From: Mycolicibacterium frederiksbergense
Lineage (GTDB): Bacteria > Actinomycetota > Actinomycetes > Mycobacteriales > Mycobacteriaceae
Length of the DNA stretch: 64,000 bases
Direction: 5' to 3'
NCBI RefSeq assembly: GCF_012223425.1
Contig: NZ_CP038798.1
Location: 1 to 64,000 of the forward strand
Of this stretch, positions 1 to 10,030 are shown piece after piece. Every line of letters starts with the position of its first letter. The stretch's first letter is position 1. The position numbers and the translations under genes were made by a program. The notes below the pieces were generated by a model. That model did no database searches and was not told the origin of the DNA. It saw only the letters and a list, made by a program, of their open reading frames with translations.

Positions 1-83
1 CAGCGTCTCGGGTCTTGTTCTGAGACTTGGCTTTTCGCTGCTTGGGTGAGTGCGGTGATGCGGCGTTCTCGGGAGTCGGTCAT
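1..83 (-). CDS. Transposon accessory protein TnpC-like (DUF6262 type), partial
   Basis: The reading frame starts at an ATG at 83 and runs off the left edge. The visible residues begin MTDSRERRITALTQAAKSQ, which resembles the N-terminus of the small coiled-coil TnpC/DUF6262 proteins that sit third in actinobacterial two-recombinase cassettes. The ATG overlaps the TGA of the upstream recombinase (ATGA), as in the known tnpA-tnpB-tnpC arrangement. In Tn554 the equivalent protein influences insertion orientation and efficiency; here that role is inferred. Only about 27 residues are visible, so the family call rests mostly on position. Confidence 0.6.
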   Translation of the reverse strand, partial: MTDSRERRITALTQAAKSQVSEQDPRR

Positions 84-2229
84 GGGGTGCTCCTGCGGTG
101 GGCGTGAGATCGAGAGTCAGCGGGACTGGTCCAGCGCTGGCTCGATGACACTGGGTTTGTCGCGCCGTGGGCTGCGGAGCCGGGCGCATCGTCGAGGGCG
201 GCCAGGAGTCGGGTAAGCGCGTGGTGTTCAGCTCGGCGGCGGATCAGCCAGACGTTGTCCTCGGGCATGGGATGGCCGTGTCGCTGTTCGAATTCCGTTG
301 TGGCCCGGTCGATCAGGTCGGTGGTCTCGCGCGGAGTTGACGTTGCAGTACGTCGTGGTGGGTGTGGTCGGTGACGAAAAACTGAGCAGGTCAGGCAGGC
401 GTTGCCTTTGTCGCAGGATTGCAGCGGTGGCAGCATGCACCACCCGTTGGGCAGGAACCGGTCTGCGCGGCGGAACAGGTGCAGACTGTCGTGGTCGTCG
501 CTGGAGAGTTGGATGCGGTGCCGTCGGATCGCAGCTTGGCCGTGGCCAGGAATGCCTGCTCGGTGTTCGTCGCGGGCGGCGATGTAGTGCATCGTCATGG
601 TGGGGGTGGCGTGCCCTGCATAGCGCTGTAGACGTGAATCGGCAGACCGAGTTCGGCCAGTCGGGTCAGCCGGGTGTGGCGGAAGCGGTGAGTGTGGCTT
701 AACCGCACGGCGTGGCCCTTGGCGTCGGTGATCTGAACGAGGTCGCTGAGGCTGCGCAGCACCCAGTTGTAGGTACCTGCCGGATAGGGTTTGTCACCGC
801 GGCGGTTGCCCAGACGCGCGCGAACAGATACCGCCTGCTGCCTTCTGGATGCTGGATTTGGAGCCAACGGTGTTGTTCGGCAATGACTTCGGTGACCTCG
901 CGGTCGACGAGGATGATGTCGGGTGCGACATCGATCTTGCTCTGCGCGTAGCGGAACCTGGTCAGCATTTGGCCATCGCCCTCGGCCGCTGCGGTAGTGG
1001 CGGGCGCAGCCGAAAGGCAGTCGAAGTCGCAGGTGCGGATCTCGCTGGCCCGCCGGCCGGTGAGGATCTGCAGCAGGATCATCCGCATCGCTTGCGGGTC
1101 GTCAAGTCCGTTGGCGGTGAGGGTGGTGCCGTCGCCGCGGGTGATGGTCATCTGCTCGGTGCGCGGCAACCCGATCAGCGGCAGCGCCGCAGTGATCTGC
1201 GCGAGTGCGTGATCATCGATGTAGTTCGCATCGTTGAAACCGCGTTGATGCGGTATCCGGGTGACCCGGCCGAACCAGCTGGAGGCGTGTGCTGCGCTCA
1301 CTCGTTGCCAGGGCTCGGCACCGAGAACGCTGCGAGCCTCCCCGGGATTGGCGGCAATGAAGTCCAAGAGGCCGGCCACCGCTCGCAGGTCGTCGTTGAT
1401 TCCCCGGATCGGCACTGTTCTTCCGAGGTGGCGTGTGTCGGATTGGCGGGTGACGCGGTTGGCTGCCACGGCGGTCCACCGCGCGAACGCGCCGCCTGTT
1501 CGACCGCGCTCGTTGGGTCGCCCAGGATGCCAGTCGGGTCGTCGAAGCTGGCGTCAGCCAGTTGTCGAACCGGCGGAAGCTGCGCATGCGTTCCTGGCTG
1601 ACCGTGGTCCAGCGCAGCGCCCGGATTCGAGCATCTGCCAGGTGCCACTTCACCGCGGCCGCACCACGAAGCTGTATATCTCCGGGTGCGCAGCCGTAGT
1701 TGGCGACCGGTTCACGATCGGTCAGTGGTATCCGCGGATCGCAGCGCGGGTGCCAGAAGTCCAGGTGCCACCACGGCCGTCGTGGCAGGCGGCGATCAGG
1801 GCGTGCCGGCGACCCGAACAGAGCGTGCACCGGCCCCGACTCGGGTGAGGGCAGTCGCTTGCCCCTGCTGAGATAGAACCAGCTCTGCAACACCGCGGCG
1901 GCGTCGTAATCCATCGCCCGGATCGACGAGGGAAATCACGGCCCTCGGTAACTGCCCGCGAATCATGTTGGCCAACTGCGCCATCGCCAACACCGAGACA
2001 CGGGTGCCATCACCGGCCTGCCAGTGCGCATCCACGCCAGCTCCGCGGCGAACGGATCGGTAATTCGCTCAGATCCAAATGCGGCCAATCATTCTCGGTA
2101 ATCGACGCCCAGTTCTCGATACCGGGCCGAGCACGGGCCACGCACTGTGCTGGCAGCTCGTCAAAGAGTCGCAGATCGGATCGAGGTGTCGGCACTACGC
2201 AGGCGCAGGTGGCCATGCTCGTCGATCAT
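80..2229 (-). CDS. Tyrosine recombinase, TnpB-like (second recombinase of the cassette), frameshifted
   Basis: A protein of roughly 715 residues is spread over all three minus frames. N-terminal residues VPTPRSDLRLFDELPAQ lie at 2150-2200. The first catalytic Arg region is TGRRASEIR (near 1050). The HxxR box is HRFRHTRLTRLAELG (near 660), and the tyrosine lies in TMTMHYIAARDEH (near 590). The C-terminus carries PPLQSCDKGNACLTC, a Cys-containing tail seen in TnpB-type integrases. Breaks lie near 600, 860, 1460, 1900, 2020 and 2195; the one near 600 is repaired by adding one C to a GCC run. The ATG at 2229 overlaps the stop of the upstream recombinase (ATGA). It would cut and rejoin DNA together with its neighbour. 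Either an intact gene read badly or a decaying one. Confidence 0.72.
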
Positions 2230-3401
2230 TCGGCCACCCGCCAGCTGCTGGCGTAGGAAGCCCAGTTGGCTCCGCTCGCAGGGCTTCGTCCGTCGCGGAC
2301 CCAGCCGTAGAGGTCAAGGGTGGTCTGCACATGAGCGTGGCCAAGACGCCGGGAGACCACCATTCCGGCGTCCCGGCGAGCAACAAGGCGGTGGCATGGG
2401 TGTGGCGGAACCAGTGCGGCGTCCACCCGAGTGGTCCGATGCCCCGCCGACGCAGCGTGGCCACTTTCTCCCGGACCGTCGTCTCCCGCAATGCGGCCAA
2501 CAACGGTGGTCTGGCCACATTCACCAGCAGCGGCGATGTGTCCATCAGACCGATCCCGGATTCGGCTGCCCGGCAGGCGATGTCGGTGAGATAATCGGCG
2601 AACAGCCGCTCGAGGTCAGCCCCAACATAGACTCGTCGCGGTCGCATATCTTCACCCGCGCCCCGTTGGGGTTATCCGAGCGAGGCACGATCTGCACATA
2701 CGCGGTATCGCCGCGGCCGAGCACGAACTCGCCGATCCGCAGACCCAGCGCCTCCCGAGACGCATCCCGGTCTCGGCCAGCAGGGCGAACACGAACCGGT
2801 CCCGCAGGTTTCCTTGCCACGAACCGGACTCGGTATCGAAGACCGCGCAGCCATCCAGGACCGCCTGGATCTGCTCGGGCAGCAGCAAGGGCGGTCTGTC
2901 GCGGCGTCGGTCGCGGCGCACCCGCACCAGCGAGGATGCCGCGGGGCCGACCGCGCATCCAGATGCGCCAGCAAGCCCGGGCCGGTCGCTGTCGCGGAGT
3001 TCTCGAAGTAGCTGTCCTGCTACCGCCACACCGGATACTGCCTGATGCCAGCGGTAGAACGAAATCAATGCTGCAAGGCGAACTTCCAGTGTTGCAGCGG
3101 TCGGTGCCTGGTCCGACTCGGCCAGCCGATGCTCAACTGTGCGGCCATTGCGCTGCCAGGACAGAAACGCCGTGAATGCGGGGACACCGACATCGCGCCA
3201 TCCATCGGATTGTCCGCGTTGTTCCAGGAAGCTCCACCACTGCGCCAACGACGTCGCATACCCGCGCACCGTGTTCGGCGACCACAGGTGCCGGTGGGCT
3301 TCTATCCACTCCTCGACGGGACCGACCGTTGCGAAGTCCTCCCCAAGCACGGTCCAGGTCCGCTTCCCTCCCGCAGGAGACACTGCCACCGGATACGCCA
3401 T
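2226..3401 (-). CDS. Tyrosine recombinase, TnpA-like (first recombinase of the cassette), frameshifted
   Basis: Starts at the ATG at 3401 with AAGGA about 8 bases upstream. The N-terminal SAM-like core-binding region is clear (WSPNTVRGYATSLAQWWSFL, residues about 40-60). The catalytic domain follows in shifted frames: ETGMRLG (Arg box, near 2770), HWFRHTHATALLLAG (HxxR, near 2400), then RRLGHAHVQTTLDLYG with the GHA box and nucleophile Tyr (near 2320). The frame ends at a TGA at 2226. Breaks lie near 2960, 2760, 2645 and 2340. About 400 residues in total, usual for TnpA-type recombinases. It is the promoter-proximal gene of the minus-strand cassette and lies beside a truncated istB, so its end marks one edge of the inserted element. 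Confidence 0.75.
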
Positions 3402-3520
3402 CGTTGCCGTTCCTTCACGTCGAAGAACACCCGCCGATAAACCGGCAACAACGATGACTTGCCCAGCATCAACCCCCTTGTTGCATACATAGATTCGAGC
3501 GTGTTGCTACCCGTTGATAA

Positions 3521-3970
3521 CACCCGGCACTGGCAAAACGCACCTGGCCATCGGCATCGCGATCCGGGCGTGTCAGCTGGGCACCGCACCCTGTTCGGCA
3601 CCGCCTCGGAATGGGTGGCACGGCTGGCCGAAGCCCACTACGCGGCCGACTTCAACCCGAACTCGTCCGGCTGGGCCGTTACCCGCTGCTGGTCGTCGAG
3701 GTGGTCGGCTACATCCCATTCGCACCCGAGGCCGCGAACCTGTTCTTTCAGCTGGTGTCGTCTCGCTACGAACGCGCCAGCTTGATCGTGACCTCCAACA
3801 AACCGTTCGGCCGCTGGGGCGAGGTGTTCGGTGACGACGTGGTAGCTGCGGCCATGATCGACCGCCTCGTCCACCACGCCGAAGTGATCGCCCTCAAGGG
3901 CGACTCCTACCGGATCAAAGACCGTGATCTCGGGAGAGTCCCGGATCGACCACCGAAGAATGAACACCAG
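3521..3970 (+). pseudogene. IS21-family helper ATPase IstB, 5'-truncated and frameshifted
   Basis: The sequence begins abruptly at the Walker A box (PGTGKTHLAIGIAIRACQLG). It continues through TLFGTASEWVARLAEAH, RYPLLVVxEVGYIPFxPEAANLFFQLVSSRYERASLIVTSN (Walker B and sensor region) and FGRWGEVFGDDVVAAAMIDRLVHHA, a typical IstB C-terminus. The first 90-100 residues that normally precede Walker A are absent, so the gene was cut at about 3520, where the recombinase cassette begins. Frame changes near 3585 and 3655 break what remains. IstB assists the IstA transposase, which is missing here, so this is a dead fragment. Confidence 0.78.
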
Positions 3971-4012
3971 GGGGTCAATTTTCAACCGTTGAAAAGGGGT
4001 CAGTTTCAACCG
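3971..4012 (+). repeat. Terminal direct repeats of the IS21 right end
   Basis: Two copies of a GGGGTCA(A/G)TTT(T)CAACCG motif lie at 3971-3988 and 3996-4012, immediately after istB. Multiple short terminal repeats are a known property of IS21 ends, where they bind the transposase. This fixes the right boundary of the IS21 remnant at about 4015-4020. Confidence 0.55.
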
Positions 4013-4386
4013 ACGTTGACACAGGCAAATCGTTGCCCGGCTGTATTGAGTGAACCGGTAGGCTCCGTGGCTGTCGAAACCGGCATCTGCCAGTCGACGC
4101 TGCGCCGCTGGAAACGGTAGGCCCTCATCGACCCGGGGCCATCGAGGGCACGTCGAGCGTGGAGTCCGGCGAACACGCCGCCGCGCAAGCGCGCCCCAGA
4201 ACCGAGGCCGAGCTGACCAGCGACCGGGGAGCGCGCCGAGTTCTCCTGAAGCATTCGGCACGACCTGTTCTGGTGGTCTTTGCCAACGCCGTGCCCGGCG
4301 TACTGACGGAAGGGGCGCGGACCGATGTATCCATCTCCAGATCCCGCCGGCGCCCGCTCAGCAAGGAGTGCTCCTATACCCACTAG
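4013..4386 (+). pseudogene. Probable IS3-type orfA remnant
   Basis: The plus strand reads VAVETGICQSTLRRWKR (near 4070-4118), like the helix-turn-helix of IS3 OrfA proteins. After a stop it continues as IEGTSSVESGEHAAAQARPR and TEAELTSDRGAR (4140-4240), which resembles the leucine-zipper part of the same family. No intact frame, orfB or clear inverted repeats were found. The call rests on short motif resemblance only. Confidence 0.35.
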
Positions 4387-4408
4387 CATAAGAGTGCTAG
4401 TTAACTAG
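4382..4408. promoter_or_regulatory. Overlapping palindromes upstream of the mce operon (candidate operator)
   Basis: CTAGTTAACTAG (4397-4408) is a perfect 12-bp palindrome. It overlaps a second symmetric pair, ACTAGC (4382-4387) and GCTAGT (4396-4401). The site lies about 250 bases before the yrbEA start in the otherwise empty 4390-4655 interval. It could be a TetR or GntR operator for the mce operon, or residue from the adjacent IS remnants; nothing in the sequence decides this. Confidence 0.3.
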
Positions 4409-4655
4409 TAGTAGACGTAAGTGAACAGCGCCCATACCGTGATCGGCGTCACTTGCCGCATGAACCAGACCCGGGAGTCACCATGCGCGTCACGCCCGCA
4501 CGTCTGGGGTTCCTTGCGTCCGCAACGCAGCGGTGCTGGGCAGCAACGACGAATCACGTTTGCTGGATCGAGGTCGACCGACCTCGACTCCGACGGCGGG
4601 GGCACTACCCGGAAGTGCCGACGTCCATCGCCTTCCGGATAGAAGGATCGAGTCG

Positions 4656-5434
4656 GTGACATCGAATCGCATTGATTGGTCAGAGACGCCCACCATGGAG
4701 CCGTTCCGTCGGATCGGTGGATTCGTCGGGATGGCGTTGGACACGTTCGTCGCGATCTTCAAGCCGCCCTTCGCCTGCGGGAATTCCTGGACCAGACATG
4801 GTTCGTCGCGCGGTATCGCTCTTGCCGACGCTGTTGTTGTCCATCCCGTTCGTCGTGCTCACGGTCTTTACGTTCAATGTGCTGCTGGTGGAGTTCGGCG
4901 CTGCCGATAACTCCGGCAGCGGAGCGGCGCTGGGGCGGTCAACCAGATCGGCCCGTTCGTCACCGTGCTGGTGGTGGCCGGATCGGGGGCCGCAGCGATG
5001 TGCGCCGACCTGGGCGCCCGCACCATCCGCGAGGAGCTCGATGCGATGCGGGTGATGGGCATCGATCCGATCCGAGCCCTGGTTGTGCCGCGGGTGCTGG
5101 CGGCGACGGTGGTCGCGCTGTCGCTGTCGTCGTTGGTGACGCTCACCGGCCTGACCGGGGGGTTCTTCTTCGCCGTGTTCTTCCAGCACGTCACGCCGGG
5201 GCATTCATCGCGAGCCTGACTCTGATCACCGGCCTGAGTGACGTGCTGATCTCGATGGTGAAAGCGACCGCCTTCGGTCTTGCGGCCGGCCTGATCGCCT
5301 GTCACCGCGGACCACCGTTAGCGTGGACCTGCGGTGTCGGCAACGCTGTCAACGAGACCGTCGTTTTCTCGTTCGTCGTGCTGTTCGTCATCAACCTGAT
5401 CATCACCGCTGTCGGATTCGAGGTGACGAAGTGA
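4656..5434 (+). CDS. yrbEA: YrbEA, MlaE-type permease of the Mce lipid transporter (frameshifted)
   Basis: First of two integral membrane permeases that, with an Mkl-type ATPase encoded elsewhere, drive Mce import across the mycobacterial envelope. The GTG at 4656 has AGAAGGA eight bases upstream and opens the frame reading MEPFRRIGGFVGMALDTFVAIFKPPF. The MlaE core follows over several frames: VSLLPTLLLSIPFVVLTVFT, GAADNSGSG, GPFVTVLVVAGSGAAAMCADLGARTIREELDAMRVMGIDP (the conserved cytoplasmic helix), GLTGGFFFAVFF, and GVGNAVNETVVFSFVVLFVIN. Breaks near 4772, 4821, 4933, 5199 and 5305-5340 are each repaired by adding single G bases to G runs. The repaired length, about 263 residues, is normal. 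The next gene starts 5 bases after the stop. Confidence 0.85.
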
Positions 5435-5438
5435 CCGC

Positions 5439-6281
5439 GTGAACCATTGCGCAGCAACGCTTCCCCATGGCAACCCGGTCATTGAGGCGGTCCGATCGAG
5501 TTGGCGCCAATTCGGTGAACAGACCAGGTTCTACGGCGAAATGCTGGGATCGATCGTCATGGCGATGGCCAAGTATCGCTCCGAACTGTTGCGTCAGGTC
5601 GCCGCGATGAGCCTGGGACCGGATCGCTGATGGTGATCGGCGGCACCGTGGCCATCGTCGGCTTCATGACCATGTCGACCAGCGGCACCCTGGCGAGTCA
5701 GGGTTTCAATCAGCTGTCGCAGTTCAAGACCGAAGCGCTGGCGGGCTTCGTCTCGGCGTTCGTCAACACCAGGCTGGTGACGCCTGCCACCGCCGCGATT
5801 GCGTTCTCGGCAACGATCGGCGCGGGGCGACCGCGCAACTGGGCGCTATGCGCATCAATGAGGAGATCGACGCGCTCGAGTGATGGGCATCCGGGCCATC
5901 GCCTACCTAGCCTCCACCCGATTGCTCGCCGCGATCATCGTGGTAGTCCCTCTCTACAGCGTCGCGCTCTGGCTCGGTTACACCTCGGGTCAATTCGTGA
6001 CCACCGTGCTCTACGGTCAGTCCAGCGGCGTGTATGCGCACTACTTCAACACGTTCTTCACCCCGGCCGATCTGATCCGGTCGTTCGTCGTGACCATCGC
6101 CGAGGTCGCTGCGATCATCATGGTGCATACCTACTACGGATTCACCGCGGCGGCGGACCCGCGGGTGTCGGCGAGGCCGTCGGGCGCGCCACCCGCACTT
6201 CGCTGATCGTCGCCGCCTTCGTCATCACGCTCGTGACCCTGGCCTCTACGGCCAGACCGGCAAGTTCAGCTACGCGGGTAA
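5439..6281 (+). CDS. yrbEB: YrbEB, second MlaE-type permease of the Mce transporter (frameshifted)
   Basis: Pairs with YrbEA to form the membrane channel of the Mce importer. The GTG at 5439 gives a soluble start, then GEQTRFYGEMLGSIVMAMAKYRSELLRQVAAMSLG (5490-5625), MVIGGTVAIVGFMTMSTSGTLASQGF, TRLVTPATAAIAFSATIGAG, the conserved INEEIDALEVMGIRAIAYLASTR helix (5855-5925), and the last segments to FSYAG and a TAA at 6279 once a G is restored. Breaks at about 5617, 5827, 5885, 6155, 6245 and 6277 all sit in G runs. Repaired length about 283 residues, typical. mceA follows with its Shine-Dalgarno overlapping this stop. Confidence 0.83.
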
Positions 6282-6285
6282 GGAG

Positions 6286-7697
6286 ATGCCCACCCGACGC
6301 CAGAGCGGCCGGCCCGGATCGCCGCCGGCTGGCTGGCAACAGTGATGGTCGCCCTCATCGCCGGTGCGATCGCGCTCACCGTGGGCGCGTTCAACGAATC
6401 CTTCACTCCCACCGTGCCGGTGACCCTTTCGTCCGATCGGACGGGCCTGATCATGGAGCCCAATGCGAAGGTCAGGATGCGCGGTGTCGACGTCGGCAGG
6501 GTCGCCTCGATCGAGGGTAACGGCCAGGGCCGGCGAGCCTGCGGTTGGCCATCGATTCCGACCAGATCGGCAACATCCCCGCCAACGTGCAGGCGCGTAT
6601 CGCTGCCACCTCGTTGTTCGGCGCAAAGTTCGTCGACCTGATCTATCCCGCCGATCCCAGCCCGCAGATTCTCGCCGCAAACTCCATCATCGAGTCGGAA
6701 AATGTTGCCACCGAGGTCAATACGGTGTTCGAGAATGTCGTCCAGCTGCTGGACACCATCGATCCAGCCAAGCTGAACGCCGTACTCGCGGCGCTGGCAG
6801 AGGGTTTGCGCGGACAGGAGAACGGATCGGCCGATCCATCACCGACACCAACACGGTGCTGCTGGCCCTCAACGCGCGCACAGATACGATGAAGCAGAAC
6901 TGGCAGGCGCTGGAGGATTTCGGCGAGGTCTACGGTGCCGCCGCACCGCGCATCATCGACACCCTCAACGCCGCCAGCACGACGAGTGTCACGCTCACCG
7001 AGCAGGCCCAGCAGCTGGACGCCCTGCTGCTCGGCGTGGTCGGTGTATCCCGTAGTGGCATCGACGTTCTCGGACCGAGCAAGGATGCCCTGGTAGAGGC
7101 CGTCAATCTGGCGAAACCCACGACCGATCTATTCATGAAGTACAACCCATCGCTGACCTGCCTGCTCGTCGGTGCTCACGAGATATTGCCCGATTACGAA
7201 GCTGCCTACGGTGGCGCCAACGGCAAATCTCTCATTATGGACGCATCCCTGATGCTTGGTGACGATCCCTATCGCTATCCGCAGAACCTGCCCATCAACG
7301 CTGCCAAGGGTGGTCCCGGCGGCAAGCCGGGTTGCGGTTCGCTGCCCGACGTCGCGAACAACTGGCCGGTGCGTTACCTGGTGGCCAACACCGGCTTCGG
7401 TGCCGGGCTAGATGTGCGACCCAATCCGGGCATTGGCTTCCCGGGTGGGCCAACTACTTCCCGGTCACCCGCGCTGTCCCGGAACCGCCCAGCATCCGTT
7501 ATCCGGGTGGGCCTGCACCAGGACCGATTCCCTATCCGGAGCGCCGCCGTACGGCGCTCCAATGTACGGGCCCGGCGGTGTGCCGCTGTATCCGGGATCC
7601 CGCCGGCGTCCAACGCGCCACCCGCCGCCGGACCGCCGCTGCCCGCCCCGGCGCCCCCATCGTCATGACCACCGGCCGTTTCCTCAGAAGGAGGTAA
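6286..7697 (+). CDS. mceA: MceA, substrate-binding MlaD-domain protein (frameshifted)
   Basis: Secreted or envelope-anchored component of the hexameric Mce shuttle. The ATG at 6286 directly follows AAGGAG. An N-terminal membrane anchor (LATVMVALIAGAIALTVGAF, 6335-6395) precedes the MlaD/Mce domain: FTPTVPVTLSSDRTGLIMEPNAKVRMRGVDVGRVASIEG, then ARIAATSLFGAKFVDLIYP. The helical CFA domain includes TDTNTVLLALNARTDTMKQNWQALEDFGEVYG and CLLVGAHEILPDYEAAYGGANG. The proline-rich tail reads APMYGPGGVPLYPG. Breaks near 6530, 6822, 7445, 7545 and in the tail are mostly short G runs. The stop was placed at TAA 7695-7697 inside the ribosome-binding site of mceB. Confidence 0.85.
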
Positions 7698-7701
7698 AGC
7701 G

Positions 7702-8727
7702 TTGCGCCGCAGTATGTCCGGAGTTATCTGGCGTCTGGCCATCTTCTTCGTGGTGTGCGTGATGGGTGCCTTCGCCCTGATCGCGATCTTCGCCCAACTG
7801 CGATTCCAGAAAGAGACCGTCTACAGCGCCGTGTTCAGTACGGTCAGCGGTCTGGCCGATGGGAACTTCGTCCGCATCGCGGGCGTGGAAGTGGGCAAGG
7901 TCAAGGACATCACGGTGACCGACGACGGTAGTGCCGTGGTCCGGTTCAGCACCGACGACTCCGTGGTGCTCACCGAGGCACCCGCGCCGTGATCCGGTAC
8001 GAGGACATCATCGGGAGTCGGTATCTGTCGCTGCAGGAAGGTGCGGGCGGCACCAGGCGACTGCCACCCGGTGGCACCATTCCGCAGGACCACACGGCGC
8101 CGGCGCTCGACCTGGACGCGTTGCTCGGTGGTTTCCGGCCGCTGTTCCGGCGCTGGACCCCGATCAGGTCAACGCGCTCAGCGGGCAGCTGATCGCCGCA
8201 TTTCAGGGCAGGGCCCGACGATCGGATCCATCCTCGCCCAGACGGCTGCACTGACCAACACACTGGCCGACCGGGACGAACTTATCGGACAGGTGGTGGT
8301 CAATCTCGACACGGTCCTGGGGTCGATTGGTGACCGCAGCGCGGAGTTCGGACAGGCGGTCGACTCGCTCGGTCAGCTGGTCGACGGACTGGAGGCTCGT
8401 GGCCAGGACATCAGCAACGGGGTGGCGCATGCCGACGAGGCAGCCAGGTCCATCGCGGACCTGCTCGGCGAGGCCCGTCCGCCGCTGCAGAAGACCCTGC
8501 ACGAGACGGACCGGACGGCCGGCGTGGTGCTGGCCGACCATGAGTACTTCGACAACCTGCTGGCCACGCTGCCGGAAGCCTATCGGGTCTTGGGCCGGCA
8601 GGGCCTCTACGGTGACTTCTTCAGCTTCTACCTGTGCGACATCGTCCTGAAACTCAACGGCAAGGGCGGCCAACCGGTGTACGTGAAGATCGCCGGCCAG
8701 GACTCGGGCAGGTGCACACCGCGATGA
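7702..8727 (+). CDS. mceB: MceB, Mce-family protein (frameshifted)
   Basis: TTG start at 7702, chosen because AAGGAGG lies at 7689-7695 and the frame begins MRRSMSGVIWRLAIFFVVCVMG with a single membrane anchor. The MlaD domain reads YSAVFSTVSGLADGNFVRIAGVEVGKVKDITV, then VIRYEDIIGSRYLSL. The helical part includes GSILAQTAALTNTLADRDELIGQVVVNLDTVL and ends in FFSFYLCDIVLKLNGKGGQPVYVKIA with the two-Cys C-terminal pattern common in MceB proteins. Breaks at about 7973, 8148 and 8212 are short G runs lacking one base. About 342 residues after repair, normal. The stop overlaps the mceC start (ATGA). Confidence 0.86.
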
Positions 8728-10030
8728 AACCTTTCGTCGAACGCAATCACGTCGTCCTGGGCATTGCCGGGGTGACGGTAGCCGCCGTGGCCAGCCTGGG
8801 TGCACTGAACTACAACAGGTTGCCCTTCGTCTCGTCGGGCGCAACCTATTCCGCCTACTTCGAGGAAGCGGCGGTTTGACCGCCGGCACCGAAGTGCGGG
8901 TCTCGGGATACCGTGCGGGTCAGGTACAGAGCATCACCCTGGATCGCAATGGTGTCCTGGTGGAGTTCACGGTCGCCGACGACATCCGTCTCGGTGAACG
9001 GACCGAGGCCAGCATCAAGACCATCAACCTGCTGGGCAACAAGGTGCTGGACCTGATGACCCGCGGCGATGGCCGGTTGGAGCACACCATCCCGCTGGAC
9101 CGGACGACATCGCCGTACCAACTGCCGGATGCGCTAGGTGATCTCACCGCGACCATCAGCGGGCTGAACACCGACCAACTCTCCGGCGCGCTGCAGACGC
9201 TGTCTGAGACGTTGCAGGACACCCCGCCGCAGTTGAGGGTGGCTGTGGACGGAGTTGCCCGTTTCTCCCGCACGCTCGGTGAGCGGGATTCGCACCTGCG
9301 CAACCTGCTGTCCAATGCGAGTAAAGCGACCACCGTGCTGGCCGAACGCACGGATCGAGTCGTGCAGTTGATCCACGACTCCAACGGGTTGCTCGTCGCC
9401 CTGCGCGCACAGAGTGCCGCCTTGGACGGCATCATGGTGGACATCTCCGCGCTGGCCGACCAGATCCGCGGCTTCATCTCGGAGAACCGGGATACCCTGC
9501 GACCCACCCTGGACAAACTCAACGGTGTCCTCACCATCCTGAACAACCGCAAGTCCGAGATCCAACAATCCATCAAGGGATTGAATTCTTACGCAACGAC
9601 TTTCGGTGAGACGCTGACCTCCGGCCCGTTCTTCAAAGCCTACGTGGCCAACTTGATGCCCGGTCAGTGGATCCAGCCTTTCGTCGACGCAGCCTTCTCC
9701 GACCTCGGCCTCGATCCGAACGTGCTGACGCCGTCGGAGCGCACTGATCCGCAGACCGGTCAGCAGGGCACGCCCGCCATGCCCGTTCCGTTCCCGCGCA
9801 CCGGACAGGGCGGCGAGCCCCGGCTGACTCTGCCCGATGCCATCACGGGCAAGCCGGGAGATCCGCGGTACCCCTACCGCGAGCCGCTGCCCGCTCCGCC
9901 ACCAGGAGGTCCGCCGCCTGGAGCGCCGGCTCCGCCGACACCGGATCCCTTCGCCTCACCGGTGCCGACCCCCAGCCCGGTGTACCAGCCGGCGCCGAAC
10001 GAGGCACCACCGATGGGGCCGAACCGGTGA
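8724..10030 (+). CDS. mceC: MceC, Mce-family protein (one frameshift)
   Basis: Starts at the ATG at 8724, overlapping the end of mceB. An N-terminal anchor (HVVLGIAGVTVAAVASLGALNY) is followed by the MlaD domain: YSAYFEEAAGLTAGTEVRVSGYRAGQVQSITLDRNGVLVEFTV, then TINLLGNKVLDLMTRG. The helical domain (9150-9640) is rich in heptad-like repeats (LRNLLSNASKATTVLAERTDRVVQ). The tail from 9730 is proline-rich (PAPPPGGPPPGAPAPPTP), as usual for MceC. One break at about 8875 (GCGGCGGTTTGACC), repaired by one G; without it a false TGA stops the protein after 51 residues. The stop overlaps the mceD start (GTGA). Confidence 0.88.
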
